NCBI RefSeq assembly: GCF_007018965.1
Contig: NZ_VJYZ01000033.1
Location: 434,001 to 498,000 of the forward strand
Reading direction: 5' to 3'
Length of the DNA stretch: 64,000 nucleotides
From: Paracoccus marinus
GTDB lineage: Bacteria; Pseudomonadota; Alphaproteobacteria; Rhodobacterales; Rhodobacteraceae
A model generated the notes under the pieces. The model saw only the letters and a list, made by a program, of their open reading frames with translations. It had not been told where the DNA came from and did not search any database. Below, piece after piece: positions 8,686-15,296 of the stretch; the stretch's first letter is position 1, and each line of letters opens with the position of its first letter. Made by a program: the position numbers and the translations under genes.

Positions 8686-8751
8686 CCGAAACCGAACCCG
8701 GAAAGGTCGGGGCTGGGCTGCACGAACCTTCGCCCTTACCGCACGGCGGGG

Positions 8752-9477
8752 TCAGCCAAAGAACTGCGCCCCGTTCGCGCTGAGCGTCGAGCCGGTGATG
8801 AAGCCGGACTCGTCGGAGGCAAGGAACACGACGCAGCGCGCGATTTCCTCCGGTTCGCCCAGCCGTCCGACAGGAATCTGCGGCAGGATGCGGTCGGTCA
8901 GCACCTTTTCGTCGATGGCGCGGACCATTTCGGTGCCGATATAGCCCGGCGCGATCGCGTTGACGGTGATCCCCGCCCGGGCGCCTTCCTGCGCGAGCGC
9001 GCGGGTGAAGCCGATGTCGCCCGCCTTTGCCGCCGAATAGTTCGCCTGACCGGCCTGGCCCTTTTGCCCGTTCACCGAACTGATGTTGATGACGCGGCCA
9101 AACTTCCGGTCGCGCATGCCCGACCAGACGCAATGCGTCATGTTGAAAAGCCCGGTCAGGTTCGTGTCGATGACCTCCTTCCACTGGGTCGGGGTCATCT
9201 TGTGGAACATGGCGTCGCGGGTGATGCCCGCGTTGTTGACGAGGACCGCCACCGGGCCCAGGTCCTCCTCGACCTGGCGCACACCGGTCTGGCAGGCGTC
9301 GTAGTCGGTGACCGACCACTTGTAGCTGCGGATCCCCGCCTCGCCCGAAAAGGCGCGCGCCGCCTCGTCATTGCCGGCATAGGTCGCGGCGACCTGATAG
9401 CCTTGCGCTTTCAACGCCTTGCTGATCGCCGCGCCGATCCCGCGCGACCCCCCTGTAACCAGCGCAACCTTGTCCAT
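8752..9477 (-). CDS. phbB: Acetoacetyl-CoA reductase (NADPH), PHB synthesis
   Basis: Short-chain dehydrogenase of 241 residues that reduces acetoacetyl-CoA to (R)-3-hydroxybutyryl-CoA, the monomer precursor of polyhydroxybutyrate. It shows the cofactor loop TGGSRGIG (8-15), NNAG (about 87), the catalytic serine in NISSVNGQKGQ, and YSAAK with catalytic Tyr and Lys. The segments NGQKGQAGQANYSAAKAG and PQIPVGRLGEPEE are the PhbB signature rather than the general FabG one. ATG 9477 follows AGGGAGGGGG. The thiolase gene phbA, its usual operon partner, is not adjacent; the upstream neighbour is an EAL-domain gene. Confidence 0.93.
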   Translation of the reverse strand: MDKVALVTGGSRGIGAAISKALKAQGYQVAATYAGNDEAARAFSGEAGIRSYKWSVTDYDACQTGVRQVEEDLGPVAVLVNNAGITRDAMFHKMTPTQWKEVIDTNLTGLFNMTHCVWSGMRDRKFGRVINISSVNGQKGQAGQANYSAAKAGDIGFTRALAQEGARAGITVNAIAPGYIGTEMVRAIDEKVLTDRILPQIPVGRLGEPEEIARCVVFLASDESGFITGSTLSANGAQFFG

Positions 9478-9612
9478 GATTTACCCCCTCCCTGAGGCTT
9501 GTTCATGGCCGGAACGTTAGCGGATGCCTGATTGTTGCCCAACCCCGACGCTTTTTGCCCGCAGCCGGTGCTTGAGAGGCCCGGCAACGGGTGCCGCGCG
9601 CCGCTGGGCCAC

Positions 9613-10467
9613 TCACCGGCGCTGCGCGGTGCTGCCGGGGGATCGCCACGGCGGCACGATGGTCGGGGCGCCGAAATAGTAGCCCTGCAGGCAGTCCAGC
9701 CCCATCTCGATCAGGAATGCCGCGTCCTCGGCCGTTTCGACCGATTCGGCCACGGTGAACATGTCGAAATGGTGGGCGATCGACTGCAGCGCGCGGGTCA
9801 GGACCTGGTTGTCGCGTTCCTCGGCAATGCCGCGGATGAAGCGGCCGTCGATCTTGATCATGTCGAAGCAGAAGTCCTGCAGATAGCGGAACGAGGTGTA
9901 GCCCGCGCCGAAATCGTCCAGCGCGAAGCTGACGCCGCGCCCCTGCAGGTCGTGCATGAACGTCCGCACCTCGTCCGGCAGGTCCATGGCCGAGCTTTCC
10001 GTGACCTCGAGGATCAGCCGCTCGGCGATGCTTTCGCGGTTCCTGAGCCCGTCGGCCAGGGTCCGCGCCCAGTCCTCGTGCCCGATCGAGCGCGCCGACA
10101 TGTTCACCGACAGCCGGACCGCCGGCTCTTGGGTCAGCGTCTGCAGGCCCAGCGACAGCGCGAGGCAGTCGATCTGCCGGCCAAGTTCGGTGGTTTCCAC
10201 ATGCGGCATGAAATCGCGCAGCGGGATCAGCCGGCCGGTCACGTCCACGATCCGGATCAGTCCCTCGTAGAAGGCTGGTCGGTCGGGGCGATAGGACTGC
10301 ACGACCGGCTGGTAGGCCAGAAGGCCGTCGCCCCGCCTGACCGCATCCTCGACGGTGGCGATCGTCAGGGCGGACTGCCGGTCGACCGTGAAGTCGATTG
10401 GCGAGGTGCGCGGCCCGCGCCCGGATGGGGCGCCGCCGCGGGTTGCCGGATCGTCGTTTCGGGACAC
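9613..10467 (-). CDS. EAL-domain protein, probable cyclic-di-GMP phosphodiesterase
   Basis: 284-residue protein that is almost entirely one EAL domain without a visible sensor or membrane segment. The signature EAL is EGL here (residues 68-70). Other residues needed for catalysis are present: Asn 122 (LSVNMS), Glu 154 (LEVTES), the aspartate pair 184-185 (DDFGAG), Lys 205 (KIDGRF), Glu 241 (VAESVET) and Gln 261 (QGYYFG). So activity is plausible, but the altered signature leaves room for a binding-only role. The start is GTG 10467, placed 6 bases after an ideal AAGGAGG. It is divergent from tag with a 90-bp gap. Confidence 0.85.
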   Translation of the reverse strand: MSRNDDPATRGGAPSGRGPRTSPIDFTVDRQSALTIATVEDAVRRGDGLLAYQPVVQSYRPDRPAFYEGLIRIVDVTGRLIPLRDFMPHVETTELGRQIDCLALSLGLQTLTQEPAVRLSVNMSARSIGHEDWARTLADGLRNRESIAERLILEVTESSAMDLPDEVRTFMHDLQGRGVSFALDDFGAGYTSFRYLQDFCFDMIKIDGRFIRGIAEERDNQVLTRALQSIAHHFDMFTVAESVETAEDAAFLIEMGLDCLQGYYFGAPTIVPPWRSPGSTAQRR

Positions 10468-10557
10468 GCTGTCCTCCTTTCATTCGTCACTGATCCCTGA
10501 CCAGAATGCTCTAAGATCAGGTAAATGCGTCCGGAAATGCGAGGATGAGGTTAACGG

Positions 10558-11130
10558 ATGATGACCGACGATGCGCCCGTGCGCTGCCCCTGGTGCGGCA
10601 CCGACCCGCTGTACACCGCGTATCACGACACCGAATGGGGGGTGGCGGAACGCGACCCGCGGGCGCTGTTCGAAAAGCTGGTGCTCGACGGGTTTCAGGC
10701 CGGGCTGAGCTGGATTACAATAATGAGAAAGCGGGATAATTTTCGGCGCGTCTTTGACGGGTTCGACCCCGAAAGGCTGGCCTGCTGGACCGATGCCGAC
10801 GTCGCGCGGGCGCTGGCCGATCCCGGCATCGTGCGCCATCGCGGCAAGATCGAGGCGGCGGTGGGGAATGCGCGCGCGTTCCTCGCCGTGGAAGATCGCG
10901 AAAGTTTTTCCGATTTCCTGTGGCGCTTCACCGGCGGCGAGCCGATCGTGAACCGGTTCGCCACCCAGTCCGACGTGCCGACCGAGACGGTAGAATCGCG
11001 CGCCATGTCCAAGGCGCTGCGGGCCGCGGGGTTCCGCTTTTGCGGCCCCGTCATCACCTATGCGTTCATGGAGGCGACGGGCATTGTCAACGACCACCTG
11101 ACCTCGTGCCACCGGCACGGGCAGGCATGA
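10558..11130 (+). CDS. tag: DNA-3-methyladenine glycosylase I
   Basis: 190-residue base-excision-repair enzyme that removes N3-methyladenine from DNA. It has the conserved start RCPWCGTDPLY, the block YHDTEWG, GFQAGLSW and NHL-like C-terminal zinc ligands in NDHLTSCHRH; the zinc site is formed by an N-terminal Cys and His and the C-terminal His and Cys in this family. Length is standard (about 190). ATG 10558 follows GAGG at 7 bases. It ends 3 bases before the stop of the convergent tlpA-like gene. A short AT-rich patch lies at 10718-10745 inside the gene but the reading frame and motifs are intact. Confidence 0.94.
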   Translation: MMTDDAPVRCPWCGTDPLYTAYHDTEWGVAERDPRALFEKLVLDGFQAGLSWITIMRKRDNFRRVFDGFDPERLACWTDADVARALADPGIVRHRGKIEAAVGNARAFLAVEDRESFSDFLWRFTGGEPIVNRFATQSDVPTETVESRAMSKALRAAGFRFCGPVITYAFMEATGIVNDHLTSCHRHGQA

Positions 11131-11133
11131 GCG

Positions 11134-11694
11134 TCACTTTGCGCGCAGCTGGTCCACCACCGCCAGCGCGGCGGGCGACGCCCAGTCGGCGTCGCCGATC
11201 ATGCGCGCGACCTCGTTGCCTTCGGCGTCGATCAGGATCGTGACGGGCATCGCCAGAACACCCATGCCGCGCGCCAAGGCCATCCGCTCGTCCGTCAGCA
11301 TGGGCAGGTTCTTCACCCCGGTCTCGTCCATGAACTTGCGGATCGCGGGCGGCGGGTTGCGCCCGGCGGCGATGGTCAGGACGGCGAAGTCCTCGCCGCC
11401 GCGCTGCGCCTGAAGCGCGTCGAGCGACGGCATCTCCTCGCGGCAGGGGGCGCACCACGTCGCCCAGAAGTTCACCAGCAGCGCCTTGCCCTTCCAGTCG
11501 GCAAGGCTGACCTGCTTGCCCGCCGCGTCGGTGAACTGCACGTCCGGCACGGGTTGAACGGCGTCGGTCAGCTTGGTCAGCCCGGCGTCGCGGGCCGCCT
11601 GCCAGTCCACCGGACCGGCGGCCGCGGGCAGGGCCCCGGCCACGTTTGCAGCGACAAGGAGCGACGTATAAAGGGCGATGGACCGCAGCAGCAT
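11134..11694 (-). CDS. Periplasmic TlpA/ResA-like thiol-disulfide oxidoreductase
   Basis: 186-residue thioredoxin-fold protein with an N-terminal signal peptide or membrane anchor (about residues 1-25, ending near ALPAAAG). The active site is CAPC at 81-84 within FWATWCAPCREEMP, and the cis-proline motif is VLAMPVT. Such proteins reduce disulfides in the periplasm, for instance in apocytochrome c or copper proteins; the partner is not shown here. ATG 11694 is preceded by GGAGG. It is divergent from argH with only 25 bases between the start codons. Confidence 0.88.
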   Translation of the reverse strand: MLLRSIALYTSLLVAANVAGALPAAAGPVDWQAARDAGLTKLTDAVQPVPDVQFTDAAGKQVSLADWKGKALLVNFWATWCAPCREEMPSLDALQAQRGGEDFAVLTIAAGRNPPPAIRKFMDETGVKNLPMLTDERMALARGMGVLAMPVTILIDAEGNEVARMIGDADWASPAALAVVDQLRAK

Positions 11695-11719
11695 GTGACC
11701 TCCGGCAAAGGACGAACCG

Positions 11720-13141
11720 ATGACCGACGCGCCCAGCACCCCCACGACAGCCGATGCCAACAGCATGTGGGGCGGGCGCTTCGCCTCGGGGCCGGACGCG
11801 ATCATGGAGGCGATAAACGCCTCGATCGGGTTCGACCAACGAATGAGCGCCCAGGATATCCAGGGCAGCCGGGCCCACGCGGCGATGCTGGCCGCGCAAG
11901 GCATCATCAGCCCTACCGATGCCGAGGCGATCGGGAAAGGGCTGCTCACCGTCTTGTCAGAAATCGAGCGCGGAGAGTTCGCGTTCAGGACCTCGCTCGA
12001 GGACATCCACATGAATGTCGAGGCGCGGCTGAAGGAAGTGGTGGGCGAGCCCGCCGGCCGGCTGCACACCGCGCGGTCGAGGAACGACCAAGTGGCGACC
12101 GACTTCCGCCTGTGGGTGCGCGATCAGTGCGATGCGGCGATCGGTGGTTTGCAGGCGCTGGTCGCGGCGCTGGTGGCGCAGGCGGATGCCGGCGCCGACT
12201 GGGTGATGCCGGGCTTCACCCACCTGCAGACCGCGCAGCCGGTGACGTGGGGCCATCACATGATGGCCTATGTCGAGATGTGCGGCCGCGACCTGTCGCG
12301 TTTCCGGGATGCCCGCGCGCGGATGAACGAATCGCCCCTGGGTTCGGCGGCGCTTGCGGGCACGGGCTTCCCGATCGACCGGCATGCCACGGCGGCCGCG
12401 CTGGGGTTCGACCGGCCGACGGCCAATTCGCTCGACGCCGTCAGCGACCGCGACTTCGCGCTGGAGTTCCTTGCCGCCGCCAGCATCTGCGCCATGCACC
12501 TGTCGCGTCTGGCCGAGGAACTGGTGATCTGGTCCTCGGCGCAGTTCCGGTTCGTCGCCATGTCGGATCGCTGGTCCACCGGGTCCAGCATCATGCCGCA
12601 AAAGCGCAACCCCGACGCGGCCGAGCTGATCCGGGCCAAGATCGGCCGCGTTCTGGGGGCGACGGTGGCGCTGTTCACGGTGATGAAGGGCCTGCCGCTC
12701 GCCTATTCAAAGGACATGCAGGAAGACAAGGAGCAGGTGTTCGACGCCGCCGACACGCTGATGCTGGCGCTGGCGGCGATGACCGGGATGATCGGCGACC
12801 TGACCGTCAACCGCGACCGGCTTCAGGCTGCGGCGTCGAGCGGCTTTTCCACCGCGACCGATCTGGCCGACTGGCTGGTGCGCGAGGCGGGGCTGCCGTT
12901 CCGCGACGCCCATCACGCCACCGGTGCGCTGGTCGCGGCGGCCGAGGCGCGGGGCGTGGACCTGCCCGACCTGAGCCTTGCCGAGATGCAGGCGGTTAAC
13001 CCGGCGATAACGGATGCGGTCTATGACGTGCTGGGGGTGCATAACTCGGTTGCGTCGCGGATGTCCTATGGCGGGACCGCGCCCGATCAGGTGCGCGCGC
13101 AGGTGAAGCGGTGGCAGGAAATCATGGGGGAATGGGCATGA
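11720..13141 (+). CDS. argH: Argininosuccinate lyase
   Basis: 473-residue enzyme of the fumarase/aspartase superfamily that splits argininosuccinate into arginine and fumarate, the last step of arginine synthesis. It has MWGGRF near the start, [12 protein letters not shown], the catalytic-histidine region [10 protein letters not shown], and the superfamily signature [12 protein letters not shown]. Length is typical. ATG 11720 follows AAAGGACG. It begins a run of five closely spaced genes (argH, two lipoproteins, a membrane protein, lysA) followed by the DUF4175 gene. Confidence 0.97.
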   Translation: MTDAPSTPTTADANSMWGGRFASGPDAIMEAINASIGFDQRMSAQDIQGSRAHAAMLAAQGIISPTDAEAIGKGLLTVLSEIERGEFAFRTSLEDIHMNVEARLKEVVGEPAGRLHTARSRNDQVATDFRLWVRDQCDAAIGGLQALVAALVAQADAGADWVMPGFTHLQTAQPVTWGHHMMAYVEMCGRDLSRFRDARARMNESPLGSAALAGTGFPIDRHATAAALGFDRPTANSLDAVSDRDFALEFLAAASICAMHLSRLAEELVIWSSAQFRFVAMSDRWSTGSSIMPQKRNPDAAELIRAKIGRVLGATVALFTVMKGLPLAYSKDMQEDKEQVFDAADTLMLALAAMTGMIGDLTVNRDRLQAAASSGFSTATDLADWLVREAGLPFRDAHHATGALVAAAEARGVDLPDLSLAEMQAVNPAITDAVYDVLGVHNSVASRMSYGGTAPDQVRAQVKRWQEIMGEWA

Positions 13142-13374
13142 CATTCGGGGCGACGATGCGAAAAGGGGCGGCGCTGGTCGCGGCCGGCGCGCTGGTGGCG
13201 GGCCTCGGCGCCTGTGGCGTCGACGGGCCGCCGCGCGCGCCGGGGCGGATGTCGGGCGCGGCGGCGAACCAGCCCCCGCGCGCACCGGTGACGCCCGGCC
13301 AGACGGTCTCGTCCGAGCCGTTGCCGGTGACGGTTTCGGGCTACGCGACCGTCGGCGCATCCTACGGCGCCTGA
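13138..13374 (+). CDS. Small lipoprotein, LptM-like
   Basis: 78 residues: a signal sequence with lipobox GLGAC (Cys near residue 30), directly followed by [11 protein letters not shown], then a proline-rich tail. The short Cys-Gly-x-x-Gly-Pro-Pro pattern after the lipobox resembles the LptM/YifL family of small outer-membrane lipoproteins that assist LPS-transport assembly; E. coli yifL likewise sits beside lysine-pathway genes. This assignment is by motif only. The start overlaps the argH stop as ATGA (13138); an ATG at 13156 is also possible. It is probably translationally coupled to argH. Confidence 0.65.
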   Translation: MTFGATMRKGAALVAAGALVAGLGACGVDGPPRAPGRMSGAAANQPPRAPVTPGQTVSSEPLPVTVSGYATVGASYGA

Positions 13375-13520
13375 CGGTGGGGGGCGTCCCGCAGGGCGCC
13401 TGCCTGGCGGATCACGTTCTCGCTTGGCCGCAACGTGGCGGTTCACAAATCCGCGGGGTCGCGGCAAGATTGTCGCACAAGGTGCGCCACAGAATGCGCC
13501 CGATCGTTGAGGAGAGCAGG

Positions 13521-13769
13521 ATGGACGTGATCGCAACCCGGGGCACCGCAGGGGCCCGCATCAATCGACCCGCGCTCGCGCGGCTGGGCGTCGTCGTCGC
13601 ACTCGGCGCGCTGTCGGCCTGCGGCGGCGGGGGCAGCGGCAAGGGCAGCTCGATGGAGGAGATCCCGGTCGTGTCGGACAAGGTCTATGTCTACAACCCG
13701 AACGCCCGCCACGCGCCGGTGTCGCTGTCAGGTTCCGACCTGATCGGATTGGAGCCGCGTGTTCGCTGA
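13521..13769 (+). CDS. Small putative lipoprotein, unknown function
   Basis: 82 residues, not recognised. A basic start is followed by a hydrophobic helix ending in the lipobox-like LSAC, then a glycine-rich linker GGGGSGKGSS and about 45 polar residues including DKVYVYNPN. ATG 13521 has a strong site (GAGGAGAGCAGG) just upstream. The last 11 bases overlap the start of the next gene. It lies between argH and lysA. Confidence 0.6.
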   Translation: MDVIATRGTAGARINRPALARLGVVVALGALSACGGGGSGKGSSMEEIPVVSDKVYVYNPNARHAPVSLSGSDLIGLEPRVR

Positions 13770-14031
13770 CCCCATCCTTTCGGGGCTCACCCCACTCAGG
13801 CTGGCTTGGCTGGCGCTGGCGCTTATCGGCGCGGGCGTCTCGGTCGCCTATGGCCCGGGGCTGCCGAAAGGGCAGGGCGCGGTTGCGGGCGCCACGCTGG
13901 CGCTGTGGTGCGGGGTGGAAACCACCGTGCGCCGGAACTGGGCGGCGCTTCTGGCGCTGCCCGCGCTGGCGCTGGGGATCGGCTGCGCGCTGCCGTTTTA
14001 TCTGTTCCTGCGCTCGGCCAGGATCGGCTGA
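13759..14031 (+). CDS. Small membrane protein, possibly DUF2834-like
   Basis: 90 residues with about three membrane helices (roughly 12-30, 38-52, 60-84). The C-terminal stretch ALPFYLFLRSARIG after RRNW resembles the DUF2834 family of small membrane proteins, but the similarity is weak and I would not rely on it. The start is GTG 13759, overlapping the previous gene; its stop overlaps the lysA start (TGATG). Tight coupling on both sides argues that it is real. Confidence 0.55.
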   Translation: MFADPILSGLTPLRLAWLALALIGAGVSVAYGPGLPKGQGAVAGATLALWCGVETTVRRNWAALLALPALALGIGCALPFYLFLRSARIG

Positions 14032-15296
14032 TGGACCACTTCAACTATCTCAACGACGAACTTCACGCCGAAGGCGTCCCCCTGTCGCGGATCGCGGCAG
14101 AGGTGGGCACGCCCGTCTACGTCTATTCCGCCGCGACCCTCACCCGGCATTTCCTGATGTTCCGGCAGGCGCTCGACTGGACCGGCCACCTGATCTGCTT
14201 TGCGGTCAAGGCGAACTCGAACCTCGCGGTGCTCAAGCTGCTGGGCGATCTGGGCGCGGGCATGGACGTGGTGTCGGGCGGCGAATACGCGCGGGCGCGG
14301 GCGGCGGGCGTGCCGGGCGAGCGGATCGTCTTCTCCGGCGTGGGCAAGACCCGGGCCGAGATGCGGCAGGTGATCGAGGGCGGGATCCGCCAGGTCAACG
14401 TTGAAAGCGAGCCCGAGCTCGCCGCCCTGTCCGAGGTCGCGACAACCCTTGGCGCCACGGTCCCGATCGCCGTTCGCGTGAACCCCGACGTGGACGCAAG
14501 GACCCACGCCAAGATCGCCACCGGCAAGTCCGAGAACAAGTTCGGCATCCCCATCGCCCGCGCGCGCGAGGTCTATGCGATGGCCGCGCGGCTGCCGGGC
14601 CTGCAGGTCGTCGGCATCGACATGCATATCGGCAGCCAGCTGACCGATCTCGACCCCTACCGGCAGGCCTACGCCAAGATGGCCGAACTGTGCCGGGCGC
14701 TGCGGGGCGACGGGCACGCGATCATGCGGCTGGACATGGGCGGCGGGCTTGGCATCCCCTACCGCCGCGACAACACGGCCCCGCCGCTGCCGTTGGAATA
14801 CGGGCAGGTGATCCGCGACGCCGTGGGCGATCTGGGCTGCGAGATCGAGATCGAGCCGGGCCGCAACATCGTCGGGAACGCCGGCGTCCTTTTGTCCGAG
14901 GTGGTGTTCCTGAAGCATGGCGAGGGCCGGGATTTCCTGATCCTGGACGCGGCCATGAACGACCTGATCCGCCCGGCGATGTATGACGCGCACCACGACA
15001 TCGTGCCCGTCGCCCGGCCCGAGGTCGGGGCGCCGGTCGCGCCCGTGGACGTGGTGGGCCCGGTCTGCGAAACCGGCGACACCTTCGCGCGCGGGGTCGA
15101 TCTGCCCCGGCTCGGCGCGGGCGATCTGGTGGCGTTCCGGTCGGCCGGGGCCTACGGCGCGGTGATGGCGTCCGAATACAACTCCCGCCCGCTGGTGCCC
15201 GAGGTGCTGGTCGCGGGCGACCGCTACGCCGTGATCCGTCCGCGCCCCACCATTGACGAGATGCTGGCGCGCGACGCGATACCGCCATGGCTCTGA
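14031..15296 (+). CDS. lysA: Diaminopimelate decarboxylase
   Basis: 421-residue PLP enzyme (fold type III, alanine-racemase-like barrel) that decarboxylates meso-diaminopimelate to lysine. The PLP lysine is in FAVKANSN; the histidine/serine region HIGSQL and the glycine-rich MGGGLGIPY bind the phosphate; the second-domain catalytic segment GPVCETGDTFA contains the conserved Cys and Glu. ATG 14031 shares its A with the upstream stop codon. The gene ends 7 bases inside the next gene. Confidence 0.96.
   Translation: MDHFNYLNDELHAEGVPLSRIAAEVGTPVYVYSAATLTRHFLMFRQALDWTGHLICFAVKANSNLAVLKLLGDLGAGMDVVSGGEYARARAAGVPGERIVFSGVGKTRAEMRQVIEGGIRQVNVESEPELAALSEVATTLGATVPIAVRVNPDVDARTHAKIATGKSENKFGIPIARAREVYAMAARLPGLQVVGIDMHIGSQLTDLDPYRQAYAKMAELCRALRGDGHAIMRLDMGGGLGIPYRRDNTAPPLPLEYGQVIRDAVGDLGCEIEIEPGRNIVGNAGVLLSEVVFLKHGEGRDFLILDAAMNDLIRPAMYDAHHDIVPVARPEVGAPVAPVDVVGPVCETGDTFARGVDLPRLGAGDLVAFRSAGAYGAVMASEYNSRPLVPEVLVAGDRYAVIRPRPTIDEMLARDAIPPWL

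Noticed and set aside
10718-10745. Short AT-rich patch in the tag gene
   Set aside because: It encodes conserved residues (WITIMRKRDNF) of the glycosylase; no sign of insertion.
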